Source: Stappia stellulata | Lineage (GTDB): Bacteria > Pseudomonadota > Alphaproteobacteria > Rhizobiales > Stappiaceae | Reading direction: 5' to 3' | DNA length: 61,456 bases | Assembly: GCF_020176715.1 (NCBI RefSeq) | Contig: NZ_JAIVMF010000020.1 | Location: 1-61,456, forward strand | Shown here: positions 48,163-58,052 of the stretch, piece by piece | Layout: each line of letters begins with the position of its first letter | Numbering within the stretch: the first letter of the stretch is position 1 | Made by a program: the position numbers and the translations under genes | The notes under the pieces: model-generated | Told to the model about the DNA's origin: nothing | The model's database searches: none | The model's input: the letters and a program-made list of their open reading frames with translations, nothing else

Positions 48163-49002
48163 ATGACATCCGTCCTCCGACTCCTGCCGGCACTCGCCGT
48201 CCTCATCGCGGCCACGGTCGCCGACGCCGCGCAAACCGACTGGCAGGAGGTCACCGGCGGCAAGATCCGCATGATCGCCGTCGGCGCCCCCGGCGCGCCG
48301 GAGCGCACGGATGCGGCGCTCGAGATCGTGATGGAGCCCGGCTGGCATACCTACTGGCGCTTTCCCGGAGAGGCCGGCATTCCGACGACGGCGGACTTCA
48401 GCCGCTCTGTCGGCGTGTCCGACGCCCGCCTCGGCTTCCCCGCGCCGCTGCGCTACGACGACGGCACCTCCACCTCGATCGTCTATCAGAACCGGGTGAT
48501 CCTGCCTGTCGACTTCACGCTCGACCAAACGGACGGCTCGGCGTCGCTTTCCGCCGACGTCCTGTTCGGCGTGTGCAGCGACATCTGCGTTCCGGCCGAG
48601 GCCTCGCTGTCGCTCTCCGTGCCGCCGCAGCAGGACACGCTGCAGCACCGCATGGCGATCACCAGCGCAAGGCTCGCCGTTCCCAAGCCGCAGGGCGACC
48701 AGCCGCCGCGGATTTCCCGCGTCGTGGCCGGACCGACGGACGACGCCGGCGAGCGTGGGTTGACCATCGAGGTCGCGCTGGCGGGCGGCAATCTCGCCGT
48801 CGACCTTTTCGCGCAAGGCGCGGAGGGGTCCTACAACGAGGTGCCGCGCCTGATCGAGCGCGACGGCACGCGCGCCGTCTTCGCGCTCTCCACCCATGGT
48901 CTGGCGCGCACGGCCGACGGACGCCCCCTCACCCTGGTGCTTGTCAACGGCACGACGGCCGTGCAGCACGTCGTCGACGCCGAGACGCTGGAGCCGCGCT
49001 GA
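48163..49002 (+). CDS. Exported DsbD N-terminal-like (DsbD alpha-domain) protein
   Basis: The protein has 279 residues. A signal peptide (MTSVLRLLPALAVLIAATVA, cleaved near ADA-AQ) is followed by an immunoglobulin-like domain resembling the N-terminal part of protein-disulfide reductase DsbD, with the paired cysteines in DVLFGVCSDICVPAEASLSL (CxxxxC spacing). The rest of DsbD is absent, so it is a stand-alone periplasmic protein, probably partnering another thiol system. ATG 48163 was chosen because the signal peptide begins there; ATG 48133 is possible. The peroxiredoxin gene follows. Confidence 0.8.
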   Translation: MTSVLRLLPALAVLIAATVADAAQTDWQEVTGGKIRMIAVGAPGAPERTDAALEIVMEPGWHTYWRFPGEAGIPTTADFSRSVGVSDARLGFPAPLRYDDGTSTSIVYQNRVILPVDFTLDQTDGSASLSADVLFGVCSDICVPAEASLSLSVPPQQDTLQHRMAITSARLAVPKPQGDQPPRISRVVAGPTDDAGERGLTIEVALAGGNLAVDLFAQGAEGSYNEVPRLIERDGTRAVFALSTHGLARTADGRPLTLVLVNGTTAVQHVVDAETLEPR

Positions 49003-49147
49003 CCCCTCTCATGCCGCGAACGGGCGGAGAGGGATCGCATGTGCTCGCGACCTCTCGACGCAGTCACCGCAAGACCCTATGTGAACGAGGAAGCCCGTCG
49101 ATTGCCGACGGCTTCCTGTTTTTCCCGCATCAATCCGGAGATTTCAA

Positions 49148-49636
49148 ATGACCATCAAGGCTGGGGACAAGCTTCCCGACGCGACGTTCAAGATCATGAC
49201 CGCAGACGGACCGGCCGAAACGACCACGGCAGAGCTGTTTTCCGGAAAGACGGTCGTTCTCTTCGCGGTGCCGGGGGCCTTCACCCCCACCTGTCACAAC
49301 AATCACCTGCCGGGGTTCGTCGAGCATTTCGACACGATCCGCGCCAAGGGCGTCGACGAGATCGCCGTCGTGTCGGTGAACGATGTCTTCGTCATGGATG
49401 CCTGGGCAAAGGCCAGCGGCAACGCCGGCAAGATCCACTTCCTCGCCGACGGCAGCGCCGAATTCACCAAGGCAATCGGCCTTGAGCTCGACGCCTCCGG
49501 TTTCGGCATGGGCATTCGCTCGCGCCGCTACTCGATGATCGTCAAGGACGGTGTGGTCGAGACCCTCAACATCGAGGAAGCCCCCGGAACGGCCGAGGCG
49601 TCCGGCGCGGCAGAGATTCTCAACCAGCTCGGCTGA
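49148..49636 (+). CDS. Peroxiredoxin (Prx5-like)
   Basis: This 162-residue peroxidase reduces hydrogen peroxide and organic peroxides. The peroxidatic cysteine is C49 in FAVPGAFTPTCHNNHLPGF, and the resolving role is probably played by glutathione or another thiol. The conserved VSVNDVFVMDAWAKA and the YSMIVKDGVVETLNIEE segments fit the group of alphaproteobacterial and hybrid-type Prx5 proteins. It is followed by a strong terminator. Confidence 0.94.
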   Translation: MTIKAGDKLPDATFKIMTADGPAETTTAELFSGKTVVLFAVPGAFTPTCHNNHLPGFVEHFDTIRAKGVDEIAVVSVNDVFVMDAWAKASGNAGKIHFLADGSAEFTKAIGLELDASGFGMGIRSRRYSMIVKDGVVETLNIEEAPGTAEASGAAEILNQLG

Positions 49637-49665
49637 TTTCCCTCAGGGACATCCGACCTTTCAAG

Positions 49666-49694
49666 CGCCCGTCGGTCCGCCGGCGGGCGTTTTT
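49666..49694 (+). terminator. Rho-independent terminator after the peroxiredoxin gene
   Basis: A 10-bp stem CGCCCGTCGG / CCGGCGGGCG with one G-T wobble and a 4-nt loop is followed by TTTTT. Confidence 0.85.
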
Positions 49695-49708
49695 GATCCG
49701 CCCCGGCC

Positions 49709-50530
49709 TCAGTCGTTCCCGCCCCGTGCCTCCCCGCGCGCATCTTCTCCGCGCCGTGCCTCCCCGCGCGCATAGGCGAAGAACACCGCCAGAAGCACAA
49801 GCGCCAGCCCGTACCAGGTCACCACATATTGCAGGTGGTTGTTGGTGAAGCTGACGATCGTCTCTCCGGCCTGCGGCAGGCCCGATGCCGGCGTGAAGTC
49901 GGCCCGCGCGTCGATGGTGAAGGGCGCGACGCGCGTTTGCTGAGGGTCGATGCCGAGAGACGCCGCCATCTTGCGCGCCTCACGCACGAACCAGATCCCC
50001 TTGTCCGCTTCCAGCGTGAACATGTTGCCCCGTTCGTCGCGGCGCCACAGGCCGGTGAGCGTCAGCGGCCCGTCCGGCGCTTCGCTTCCGGGCCGGCTCT
50101 CCGGCGGTTGCCGGCCATCGGGCACGAAGCCGCGATTGACCATCACCACGAAGCCGTCGTCGGTCTCGAACGGCGCATAGACGAAATAGCCGGGACCGCC
50201 GACGGGCCCGCGGGCGTCGCTCAGCGCGATGTAATAATAGAGCTCGCCGTCAAGAAAGCGGCCGCTGACCTCGACCGGACGATAGTCCCAGTCGTCCGTT
50301 TCCAGATCCGGCCAGGCCGCCGGACCGGGAGCGGGCACAGGTGCCGCGTCGACACGCGATTCCACCCGTTCGATCAGCTCGAGCTTCCAGGTGAGCCGGG
50401 CGACCTGCCAGGAGCCGAGGGTCAAGAGCACGGCAAAGACCACGGCCGTTGCCAGCGCCGGCCACAGCAGCCGCCGGGCCAGCGGGCGAACCGGTGCATC
50501 CGGCGGATTTCGCGACGCGTCAGTCGTCAA
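49709..50530 (-). CDS. SURF1-family cytochrome oxidase assembly protein
   Basis: The protein has 273 residues. Two membrane helices flank a periplasmic domain: the first near residues 22-44 (LLWPALATAVVFAVLLTLGS, then WQVARLTWKLELI) and the second near 235-255. Conserved segments are YRPVEVSGRFL, VMVNRGFVPDGRQ and NNHLQYVVTWYGLA. SURF1/Shy1 proteins help insert heme a into aa3-type cytochrome oxidase. It is the last gene of the aa3 operon and overlaps DUF983 by 11 bp. The C-terminal tail contains an imperfect 10-residue repeat (ARGEARRGED then ARGEARGGND) from a 20-bp direct repeat. Confidence 0.92.
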   Translation of the reverse strand: MTTDASRNPPDAPVRPLARRLLWPALATAVVFAVLLTLGSWQVARLTWKLELIERVESRVDAAPVPAPGPAAWPDLETDDWDYRPVEVSGRFLDGELYYYIALSDARGPVGGPGYFVYAPFETDDGFVVMVNRGFVPDGRQPPESRPGSEAPDGPLTLTGLWRRDERGNMFTLEADKGIWFVREARKMAASLGIDPQQTRVAPFTIDARADFTPASGLPQAGETIVSFTNNHLQYVVTWYGLALVLLAVFFAYARGEARRGEDARGEARGGND

Positions 50531-50930
50531 GGCGACCCTCCTTTGCGCTGTGCCGGTATTGCTGGGCGATCATCAGCCCTTTCAGCGGGCGCAGCATGCC
50601 GAGCCCCAGAACGAGGGTCAGCGGCAACCAGAGCGCCATATGCAGCCAGATCGGCGGCTGGAAGGCAACCTCGACCACCAGCGCCAGCCCGACCACGACA
50701 AAGCCGACGAGCATGATGATGAACACCGCCGGTCCGTCGCCGCTGTCGGCGAAATCGAACGCCAGACCGCAATTGCCGCACTGCGGCCGCACGGTCAAAA
50801 AGCCATCGAACAGACGACCCTGCCCGCAGCGCGGACACCGCCCGCGCAGGCCGGTGCGCAGCGGGTTCTGCTGCGGATATTGCGCGCGATCGCCCTGAGG
50901 GCTTTGGTCGGTGCGCGGTGGCTGCGTCAT
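50520..50930 (-). CDS. DUF983 zinc-ribbon membrane protein
   Basis: The protein has 136 residues. An N-terminal zinc ribbon (RCPRCGQGRLFDGFL, then CGNCGLAF, four cysteines) is followed by two membrane helices (FIIMLVGFVVVGLALVVEVA and LWLPLTLVLGLGMLRPLKGL). The family is usually found between cytochrome oxidase subunit III and SURF1, as here, and is presumed to help oxidase biogenesis. ATG 50930 was chosen where the conserved region begins, since the upstream frame lacks a convincing start. Confidence 0.88.
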   Translation of the reverse strand: MTQPPRTDQSPQGDRAQYPQQNPLRTGLRGRCPRCGQGRLFDGFLTVRPQCGNCGLAFDFADSGDGPAVFIIMLVGFVVVGLALVVEVAFQPPIWLHMALWLPLTLVLGLGMLRPLKGLMIAQQYRHSAKEGRLDD

Positions 50931-51104
50931 GATCTCGTGATCCCGTGTTGCACGCCCGGCCGGGCGCGCCTGCATGTCGCGTCTGCCTGCCGGCGGCGCA
51001 GGCATTTGTCGAGACGACAGATTGATGCACCGTCTGGAGGCACCGGTCGCCCCTGCGGACCGGAAGACGCCGGCCGGTCGGCGCGGATCCGGTTTCCCGG
51101 GCTG

Positions 51105-51142
51105 AAACGAAACGTCCGCGACGGTGGGAACCGCCGCGGACG
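51105..51142 (-). terminator. Hairpin terminator after ctaE
   Basis: A 13-bp stem with one wobble (CGTCCGCGACGGT with ACCGCCGCGGACG, as read on the plus strand) and a 4-nt loop reads on the minus strand into TTTCGTTTC. It lies between ctaE and the DUF983-SURF1 pair, so it may reduce but not fully stop transcription into them. Confidence 0.6.
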
Positions 51143-51211
51143 CGAAACTCTGGATCGGGCGACGATGCCCTCAGGCTCAGGCTCTGGCTCTGGCTGATGC
51201 GCCCGCCCCGG

Positions 51212-52072
51212 TCAATGCGCCGGGCCGGCGGCCCAGACGTAGATCGACACGAAGAGGAACAGCCACACCACGTCAACGAAGTGCCAGTACCAGGCGGCAG
51301 CCTCGAAGCCGAAGTGCTTCAGCGGGGTGAACTGTCCCATCGACGCGCGGATCAGGCAGACCAGCAGGAAGATGGTGCCGACGATCACATGGAAGCCGTG
51401 GAAGCCGGTCGCCATGTAAAAGGTCGCGCCGTAGATCGAGCCGGAGAAGCCGAAGGCCGCATGGCTGTACTCATAGGCCTGGACGATGGAGAACAGCACG
51501 CCGAGCACCACGGTCAGCGTCAGGCCCCACTTCAGGCCCTCGCGGTCGTTGTGCAGCAGGGAGTGATGCGCCCAGGTCACCGTGGTGCCGGAGGTCAGCA
51601 GGATCAGCGTGTTGAACAGCGGCAGGTGCCAGGGATCGAAAGTCTCGATGCCCTCGGGCGGCCAGACGCCACCGGTCGCCTCGACGCGGGCGAACTGCGC
51701 GGCTTCATTGGTGAAGAGCGACGCGTCGAAGAACGCCCAGAACCAGGCCACAAAGAACATCACTTCCGAGGCGATGAACAGCAGCATGCCGTAGCGCAGA
51801 TGCAGCTGCACGACGGGCGTGTGATCGCCGGCAAGCGACTCGCGCACGGTGTCGCGCCACCAGCCGTACATCACGTAGAGAACGATCAGCGTTCCGACCG
51901 TGAAGATGCCCCAACCGGCCAGATCGACGCCGAACAGGAGGAACTCGCGGTCCTGCGTATATTTCATCAGGCCGATGGCCCCGAGCGCCATAATGAAGGC
52001 GCCGACGCCGCCAAGAAACGGCCAGGGGCTCGGATCGACGAGATGGTAGTCGTGGTTCTTGGCGTGCGCCAT
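51212..52072 (-). CDS. ctaE: Cytochrome c oxidase subunit III (aa3 type)
   Basis: This 286-residue protein has seven membrane helices. Conserved segments include [20 protein letters not shown] at the N-terminus, [20 protein letters not shown], and [20 protein letters not shown]. The C-terminus [20 protein letters not shown] is standard. Subunit III stabilises the oxidase core. It follows ctaG by 54 bp and precedes a hairpin. Confidence 0.96.
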   Translation of the reverse strand: MAHAKNHDYHLVDPSPWPFLGGVGAFIMALGAIGLMKYTQDREFLLFGVDLAGWGIFTVGTLIVLYVMYGWWRDTVRESLAGDHTPVVQLHLRYGMLLFIASEVMFFVAWFWAFFDASLFTNEAAQFARVEATGGVWPPEGIETFDPWHLPLFNTLILLTSGTTVTWAHHSLLHNDREGLKWGLTLTVVLGVLFSIVQAYEYSHAAFGFSGSIYGATFYMATGFHGFHVIVGTIFLLVCLIRASMGQFTPLKHFGFEAAAWYWHFVDVVWLFLFVSIYVWAAGPAH

Positions 52073-52126
52073 GGGTGTCTCCCCCGATCTTTCAACGAGT
52101 GCCGCGCATGCCGCGGGCGTGCAGAG

Positions 52127-52780
52127 TTATAGGTTGTCGCGGGTGCCGGTCGCATCCGGCCGGGCCGCTACGGGTGTTTCCGGCTGCTTTGCCGGGAAGA
52201 ACGTGTAGGAGAGCGTGATCTCCTTGATGTGCTTCAACTTCGGGTCCTTGTCCATCTCCGGATCGACGAAGAACACGACCGGCATCTCGACGCTTTCACC
52301 GGAGGCAAGCGGCTGCTCGGTGAAGCAGAAACAGTCAATCTTGTTGAAATAGGCGCCGGCCTCGAAGGGCGTGACGTTGAAGGTCGACGTGCCGACGGTG
52401 CCCGCTGCGCCCTGGTTGGTCGCGGAATAGGCCATCTGCGTCGTCTCGCCCATCTTGAGCGTGACGGAGCGCACCTCGGGGCCGAACTTCCAGGGCAGCG
52501 CCGCGTTGACGTTGCCGTCGAAGCGCACCGTGATCTTGCGGTCGATGACCTCCCCGAAAGAAGCTTCGGCGCGCTGCGTGGTCCCGCCGTAGCCGGTGAC
52601 CTGGCAGAACAATTCGTAGAGCGGCACCGCCGCATAGGCCATGCCCGTCATCGCGACGACGCCGCCGAAAACGGCAATCGCCACGCGGCGGTTGGACCGC
52701 TGCAGGCGGGTGTTGCTGCCTGCGTCCGCCACCGGCTGCGCGTCATGGTCTCGCGAGGTCGAATCGGATTCGCGCGTCAT
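52127..52780 (-). CDS. ctaG: Cytochrome c oxidase assembly protein CtaG/Cox11
   Basis: The protein has 217 residues. A single N-terminal membrane helix (VAIAVFGGVVAMTGMAYAAV) anchors a periplasmic copper-binding domain with the invariant CFCF motif in FNKIDCFCFTEQPL. Cox11 inserts CuB into subunit I. ATG 52780 was chosen because GAGGAGGTG precedes it by 6 nt; the GTG three codons earlier lies inside that ribosome site. It is part of the ctaC-D-B-coxF-G-E operon. Confidence 0.95.
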   Translation of the reverse strand: MTRESDSTSRDHDAQPVADAGSNTRLQRSNRRVAIAVFGGVVAMTGMAYAAVPLYELFCQVTGYGGTTQRAEASFGEVIDRKITVRFDGNVNAALPWKFGPEVRSVTLKMGETTQMAYSATNQGAAGTVGTSTFNVTPFEAGAYFNKIDCFCFTEQPLASGESVEMPVVFFVDPEMDKDPKLKHIKEITLSYTFFPAKQPETPVAARPDATGTRDNL

Positions 52781-52793
52781 GCGGGTCACCTCC

Positions 52794-52955
52794 TCAATAC
52801 ATGCCCTTGTCGAGCACGCCCGGTCCCATCTTGACCAGGGTCACGACATAGAAAAGCACCACAAGACCCGCAAGCGCGAGGCCGATGGCGATGGATCGTC
52901 CGCGCTGGCGCCGCTTCTGGTCGTCGCTCAGGCGGATGCCGTCGTCGTCACTCAT
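52794..52955 (-). CDS. CoxF-like small membrane protein
   Basis: This 53-residue protein has a charged N-terminus ([20 protein letters not shown]), one membrane helix ([20 protein letters not shown]) and the tail [13 protein letters not shown]. It is short but well supported: it overlaps the ctaB stop by 4 bp (ATGA), lies 13 bp before ctaG, and a protein of this kind (CoxF) is a regular member of alphaproteobacterial aa3 operons. Its function is unknown; a role in oxidase assembly is inferred from context. Confidence 0.85.
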   Translation of the reverse strand: MSDDDGIRLSDDQKRRQRGRSIAIGLALAGLVVLFYVVTLVKMGPGVLDKGMY

Positions 52956-53902
52956 GCAAAACCTCCGGAAAAGAGGGCCGCGAAGAGGCTGTCGCCGAGC
53001 AGCAGCGCAAACACCAGGAACAGATAGAGCAGCGAGAACTTGAAGAGCTGCACCGAGGCCTTGCGTGCCGCATCGCCCTCGCGCTCCCGAAACACCTTGA
53101 CCGCATACCAGACGAAGGCGACGCCGAGGACGGCCGCAATCGCGCCATAGACCGGCGAGGCAAAGCCGAGCAGCGCCGGCGCGACGCCGACGGGGGCAAG
53201 CAGGACCGAATAGGCAAGGATCTGGCGACGGGTCGCATCCTCGCCGGCCACGACGGGCAGCATCGGGATGCGCGCGCTCTCGTAGTCGCCGCGCTTGAAC
53301 AGCGACAGCGCCCAGAAATGCGGCGGCGTCCACATGAAGATGATCAGGAACAGGACGACGCTCTCGACAGAGATGTCGCCGGTCACAGCCGCCCAGCCGA
53401 TCATCGGAGGAAAGGCGCCGGCGGCGCCGCCGATGACGATGTTCTGCGGCGTCGCGCGCTTCAGCCACATCGTGTAGATCACGGCATAGAAGAAGATGGT
53501 GAAGGCCAGCAGTCCGGCGGCAAGCCAGTTCACGGTCAGTCCGAGCACGAGGACCGAAAAGGCCGACAGCGTCAGCCCGAAGACAAGCGCCTCCTGCGCC
53601 GTGACCTTGCCGGCGGGGACGGGACGGCCCTTGGTGCGCGACATCACGGCGTCGATGTCGGCGTCATACCACATGTTCAGCGCGCCCGAGGCGCCGGCCC
53701 CGATGGCGATGCACAGGATGGCGACTGCGCCCAGAACGGGATGGATCCCGCCCGGCGCGATCAGCATGCCGACGAAGGCGGTGAAGATGACGAGCGACAT
53801 CACCCGCGGCTTCAGGAGCGCGATGTAATCGCCGACCTCGCCCTGGCCTCCACCGAAGCCGGTTTCGTCGAGCGGTGTGTCCTGGATTTCGGCAAGCGAC
53901 AT
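52952..53902 (-). CDS. ctaB: Protoheme IX farnesyltransferase (heme O synthase)
   Basis: This 316-residue UbiA-family prenyltransferase has about nine membrane helices. It makes heme O, the precursor of heme a. The first aspartate-rich motif lies in [20 protein letters not shown] and the second in [20 protein letters not shown]. The N-terminus at ATG 53902 ([15 protein letters not shown]) lies in the normal position before [16 protein letters not shown]. It lies between ctaD and the CoxF-like gene. Confidence 0.95.
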   Translation of the reverse strand: MSLAEIQDTPLDETGFGGGQGEVGDYIALLKPRVMSLVIFTAFVGMLIAPGGIHPVLGAVAILCIAIGAGASGALNMWYDADIDAVMSRTKGRPVPAGKVTAQEALVFGLTLSAFSVLVLGLTVNWLAAGLLAFTIFFYAVIYTMWLKRATPQNIVIGGAAGAFPPMIGWAAVTGDISVESVVLFLIIFMWTPPHFWALSLFKRGDYESARIPMLPVVAGEDATRRQILAYSVLLAPVGVAPALLGFASPVYGAIAAVLGVAFVWYAVKVFREREGDAARKASVQLFKFSLLYLFLVFALLLGDSLFAALFSGGFA

Positions 53903-54074
53903 CAAGCAGGTCTTTCGCGTTCGCGGCCCGGAACCGGTCCGGGTCCATTCGGCTGGCAGTCTCGAATACGTGCCGGCTTGGTGACGATGCGGCCCCTCGC
54001 CCATCGTCGTCCGCCGGACGATGACCGCGCCGGCGGGATGCCGGCGCGGTCGTCTTGCTACAGGCCCGTCGCGC

Positions 54075-55712
<1,638 letters not shown>

Positions 55713-55777
55713 TCACCGCGGTCGGATCTCGGCCGCAGGCGCCATAGCCTGCGGAATTGCGGTTCGGCGACGCGCGA

Positions 55778-56695
55778 TCAGCGCGTCGCGACATCCAGTT
55801 CGCCAGTGCCGGCGTCGGCGGTCTTGGCGGCGGCGTTGATCGACGCCATCAGCTGCTCGTTGGCGGCATCGACGTCGTCCTTGGCGGCATCCGCCCACGC
55901 CTGGTACTGCTCTTCCTCGACCACGCGGATGGCGATCGGCATGAAGGCATGGTCCTTGCCGCAAAGCTCCGAGCACTGGCCGTAGTAGATGCCGGTCTTC
56001 TCGGCCTTGAACCAGGTCTCGTTCAGGCGGCCGGGCACCGCATCCATCTTCACGCCGAAGGCCGGCATGGCGAAGGAGTGCAGGACGTCGGCTGCGGTGA
56101 CCTGCAGGCGGACGACCTTGTCGACCGGAACGACCATCTCGTAGTCGACGGCCAGAAGGCGCGGGAATTCTTCCGCCGGGCGGTTGAACTGGGCGGCCTT
56201 TTCGGCGCGTCCCTCGTTGTCGAGCATGTAGGAATCAAGGATGACGTCCTCCATGCCCTCGTCGGTGTAGGCATAGCTCCAGGCCCACTGCAGGCCGGTC
56301 GCCTTGATGGTCATGTCGTATTCCGGCACCTCGATCTGCTTGTAGAGCAGGCGGAAGGAGGGAATGGAGATCATCACCAGGATCAGGATCGGCGCCAGCG
56401 TCCACACCACCTCGATCATGGTGTTGTGGGAGGTGCGCGACGGCGTCGGATTCGCCTTCGCGTTGAAGCGGAAGATGCACCACAGCAACAGCGCCAGCAC
56501 GAACAGCGTGATCACCGTGATGATCACCAGCGTGAAATTGTTGAACCAGGTGATGTCGTCCATCACGGTCGTGACCGAGGGCTGGAAGCCCATCTGCCAG
56601 TCCGTGGGCTGTGCAGCGAACGCGCCGCCGGCAAATCCGCTGAGCGCGGCGATCGCCGCGCCGATCATCGTCAGACGCTTGACCAACTGTGTCAC
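55778..56695 (-). CDS. ctaC: Cytochrome c oxidase subunit II (GTG start)
   Basis: The protein has 305 residues. A signal peptide (MTQLVKRLTMIGAAIAALSG and following, cleaved near AFAAQ) precedes two membrane helices and the periplasmic cupredoxin domain. The CuA site is visible as CSELCGKDHAFMPIAI with the upstream histidine in VLHSFAMPAFGVKMD. The start GTG 56695 is supported by GGGAG 7 nt upstream; an ATG at 56668 inside the signal peptide is possible. It is the first gene of the oxidase operon. Confidence 0.95.
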   Translation of the reverse strand: MTQLVKRLTMIGAAIAALSGFAGGAFAAQPTDWQMGFQPSVTTVMDDITWFNNFTLVIITVITLFVLALLLWCIFRFNAKANPTPSRTSHNTMIEVVWTLAPILILVMISIPSFRLLYKQIEVPEYDMTIKATGLQWAWSYAYTDEGMEDVILDSYMLDNEGRAEKAAQFNRPAEEFPRLLAVDYEMVVPVDKVVRLQVTAADVLHSFAMPAFGVKMDAVPGRLNETWFKAEKTGIYYGQCSELCGKDHAFMPIAIRVVEEEQYQAWADAAKDDVDAANEQLMASINAAAKTADAGTGELDVATR

Positions 56696-57270
56696 GTCCG
56701 GTCTCCCTTCCTGACCCGACCGTCGCATGAGGTCCGGGTCTATTTTCATCAATCGCTCAAGAACCGCCAGCGCGATGCGCCCCGGTCCGTGACCATGCCG
56801 ACCGTAGGGCGGCAGGTCGAAAGTCCGTCTCGCCCGGCGTCAAAACGCTGTCCGCGACTCTACCCTGCACGGTACATACCGCGCGAGGGCCGGGCCCGAG
56901 GAGCGGCAAAAGGCCGCATTCGCGCTTGATCGAGGTCAAAGTCGGCTTGAAAAACCACAAGCCGCCGCGTAGCGCAATGGACTCCTTTCATGAATGACAA
57001 AATTCGCGCCCAATTGCCAATGTTGCCCCCGCGCAACACAAGAAAAACCCTGCCTGCGCGCGCCGAAGGCCCCGGCGCGCCGCCTTCGCCACCGTTTCGC
57101 CTTGAATTCCGCATTTCAAGGGTTGAAAACCGAAGGCAGCGTCGCGCCACGCGAATCACGACAGGATCGTGCTCCGTTGCGCCGGGTGCGACGCGCCCCG
57201 CGAGACCGTCCCGACCGGGGCGGATCGTTTCGACACCAGAAGACTTGCCGCAGAAACCGGAGCCCAGCCT
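56696..57270. other. Intergenic region between the aa3 oxidase operon and ialB
   Basis: This 575-bp gap carries the oxidase promoter (minus strand) and the ialB promoter (plus strand). It contains an FNR-type box at 56926-56939. I see no gene in it: the reading frames lack conserved features. The stretch 56940-57060 is moderately AT-rich compared with the coding DNA. Confidence 0.5.
56926..56939. promoter_or_regulatory. FNR-type box TTGAT-CGAG-GTCAA upstream of the aa3 oxidase operon
   Basis: The 14-bp sequence differs from the FNR/FnrL/FixK consensus TTGAT-N4-ATCAA at one position. It lies 231 bp upstream of the ctaC start and 332 bp upstream of ialB. Low-oxygen regulators of this family commonly control respiratory oxidases in alphaproteobacteria, often repressing aa3 and activating cbb3. 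Confidence 0.5.
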
Positions 57271-57792
57271 GTGCCTTTCAGATCGAACCCGCTTCTCCGC
57301 GCCCTCGCGATCGCCGGCATCGTTCTTGCCCATGTCGCGGCCTCCGGCACCGCGGCACTCGCGCAGGGCGCCGTGCGCTCCGTCCATGGCGACTGGCAGA
57401 TGCGTTGCGACACGCCCGCCGGCGCCCAGGAAGAACAATGCGCCCTCATCCAGAACGTGACGGCGGACGATCGTGAAAACGTCGGCCTCTCCGTCATCGT
57501 GCTGAAGACCGCCGACAAGCAGTCGCGCCTGCTGCGCGTTCTCGCCCCGCTCGGCGTGCTGCTGCCGATGGGCCTCGGCCTTCGCGTCGACAATGCCGAT
57601 GTCGGCCGTGCCGGCTTCGTGCGCTGCCTGCCCAACGGCTGCATCGTCGAGGTGGTGATGCAGGACGACCTGATCCAGAAGATGCAGCAGGGCCAGGCCG
57701 CGACCTTCGTCATCTTCCAGACCCCGGAAGAAGGCATCGGCATCCCGATCTCGCTGAACGGCTTTTCCGACGGCTTCGCCGCGCTTCCCTGA
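57271..57792 (+). CDS. Invasion-associated locus B (IalB) family protein (GTG start)
   Basis: The protein has 173 residues. A signal peptide (LLRALAIAGIVLAHVAASGT, cleaved near ALAQG) is followed by the IalB domain: VRSVHGDWQMRCDTPAGAQE, ECALIQNVTADD (first Cys pair), and RVDNADVGRAGFVRCLPNGC with IVEVVMQDDLI. IalB was described in Bartonella as an invasion locus, but the family is widespread in Hyphomicrobiales and a general envelope role is likely. GTG 57271 was chosen because CCGGAG lies 9 nt upstream. The stop codon falls inside the first unit of a tandem repeat. Confidence 0.85.
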   Translation: MPFRSNPLLRALAIAGIVLAHVAASGTAALAQGAVRSVHGDWQMRCDTPAGAQEEQCALIQNVTADDRENVGLSVIVLKTADKQSRLLRVLAPLGVLLPMGLGLRVDNADVGRAGFVRCLPNGCIVEVVMQDDLIQKMQQGQAATFVIFQTPEEGIGIPISLNGFSDGFAALP

Positions 57793-57888
57793 GGCGCGGC
57801 CTGAGCTGCGCCGTCGCGCTTGCCTGAGGCGCGGCCTGAGCTGCGCCGCCGCGCTTGCCTGAGGCGCGGCCTGAACTGCGCCGCCGCG
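57784..57888. repeat. Three tandem 35-bp repeats starting at the IalB stop
   Basis: Three copies of a 35-bp unit beginning CTTGCCTGAGGCGCGGCCTG follow one another exactly (57784-57818, 57819-57853, 57854-57888) with only one to two differences each. The first copy includes the last codons and stop of the IalB gene. Each unit contains a short hairpin (GCGCGGC-CTGA-GCTGCGC with one wobble), so the array may form three successive stems in the 3' UTR. Confidence 0.85.
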
Positions 57889-58052
57889 CGCCGGGTGGTC
57901 TGAGCCCGCCCTCAAACAGGGCCGCCGCGCGGTCGATTGCAGCGTGTCGCGCCTGAGCCTTGCGGCTTGTCGCGTCCGACAAGGCTGGGCAGCGGGCGGC
58001 ATTGCCCCTATCTTTCCCGGCAAGACCGAAGCCACAAGCGAAAGCCCACATC

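Noticed and set aside
57784-57888. CRISPR array
   Set aside because: The three 35-bp units are directly adjacent, with no spacers between them and no cas genes nearby.
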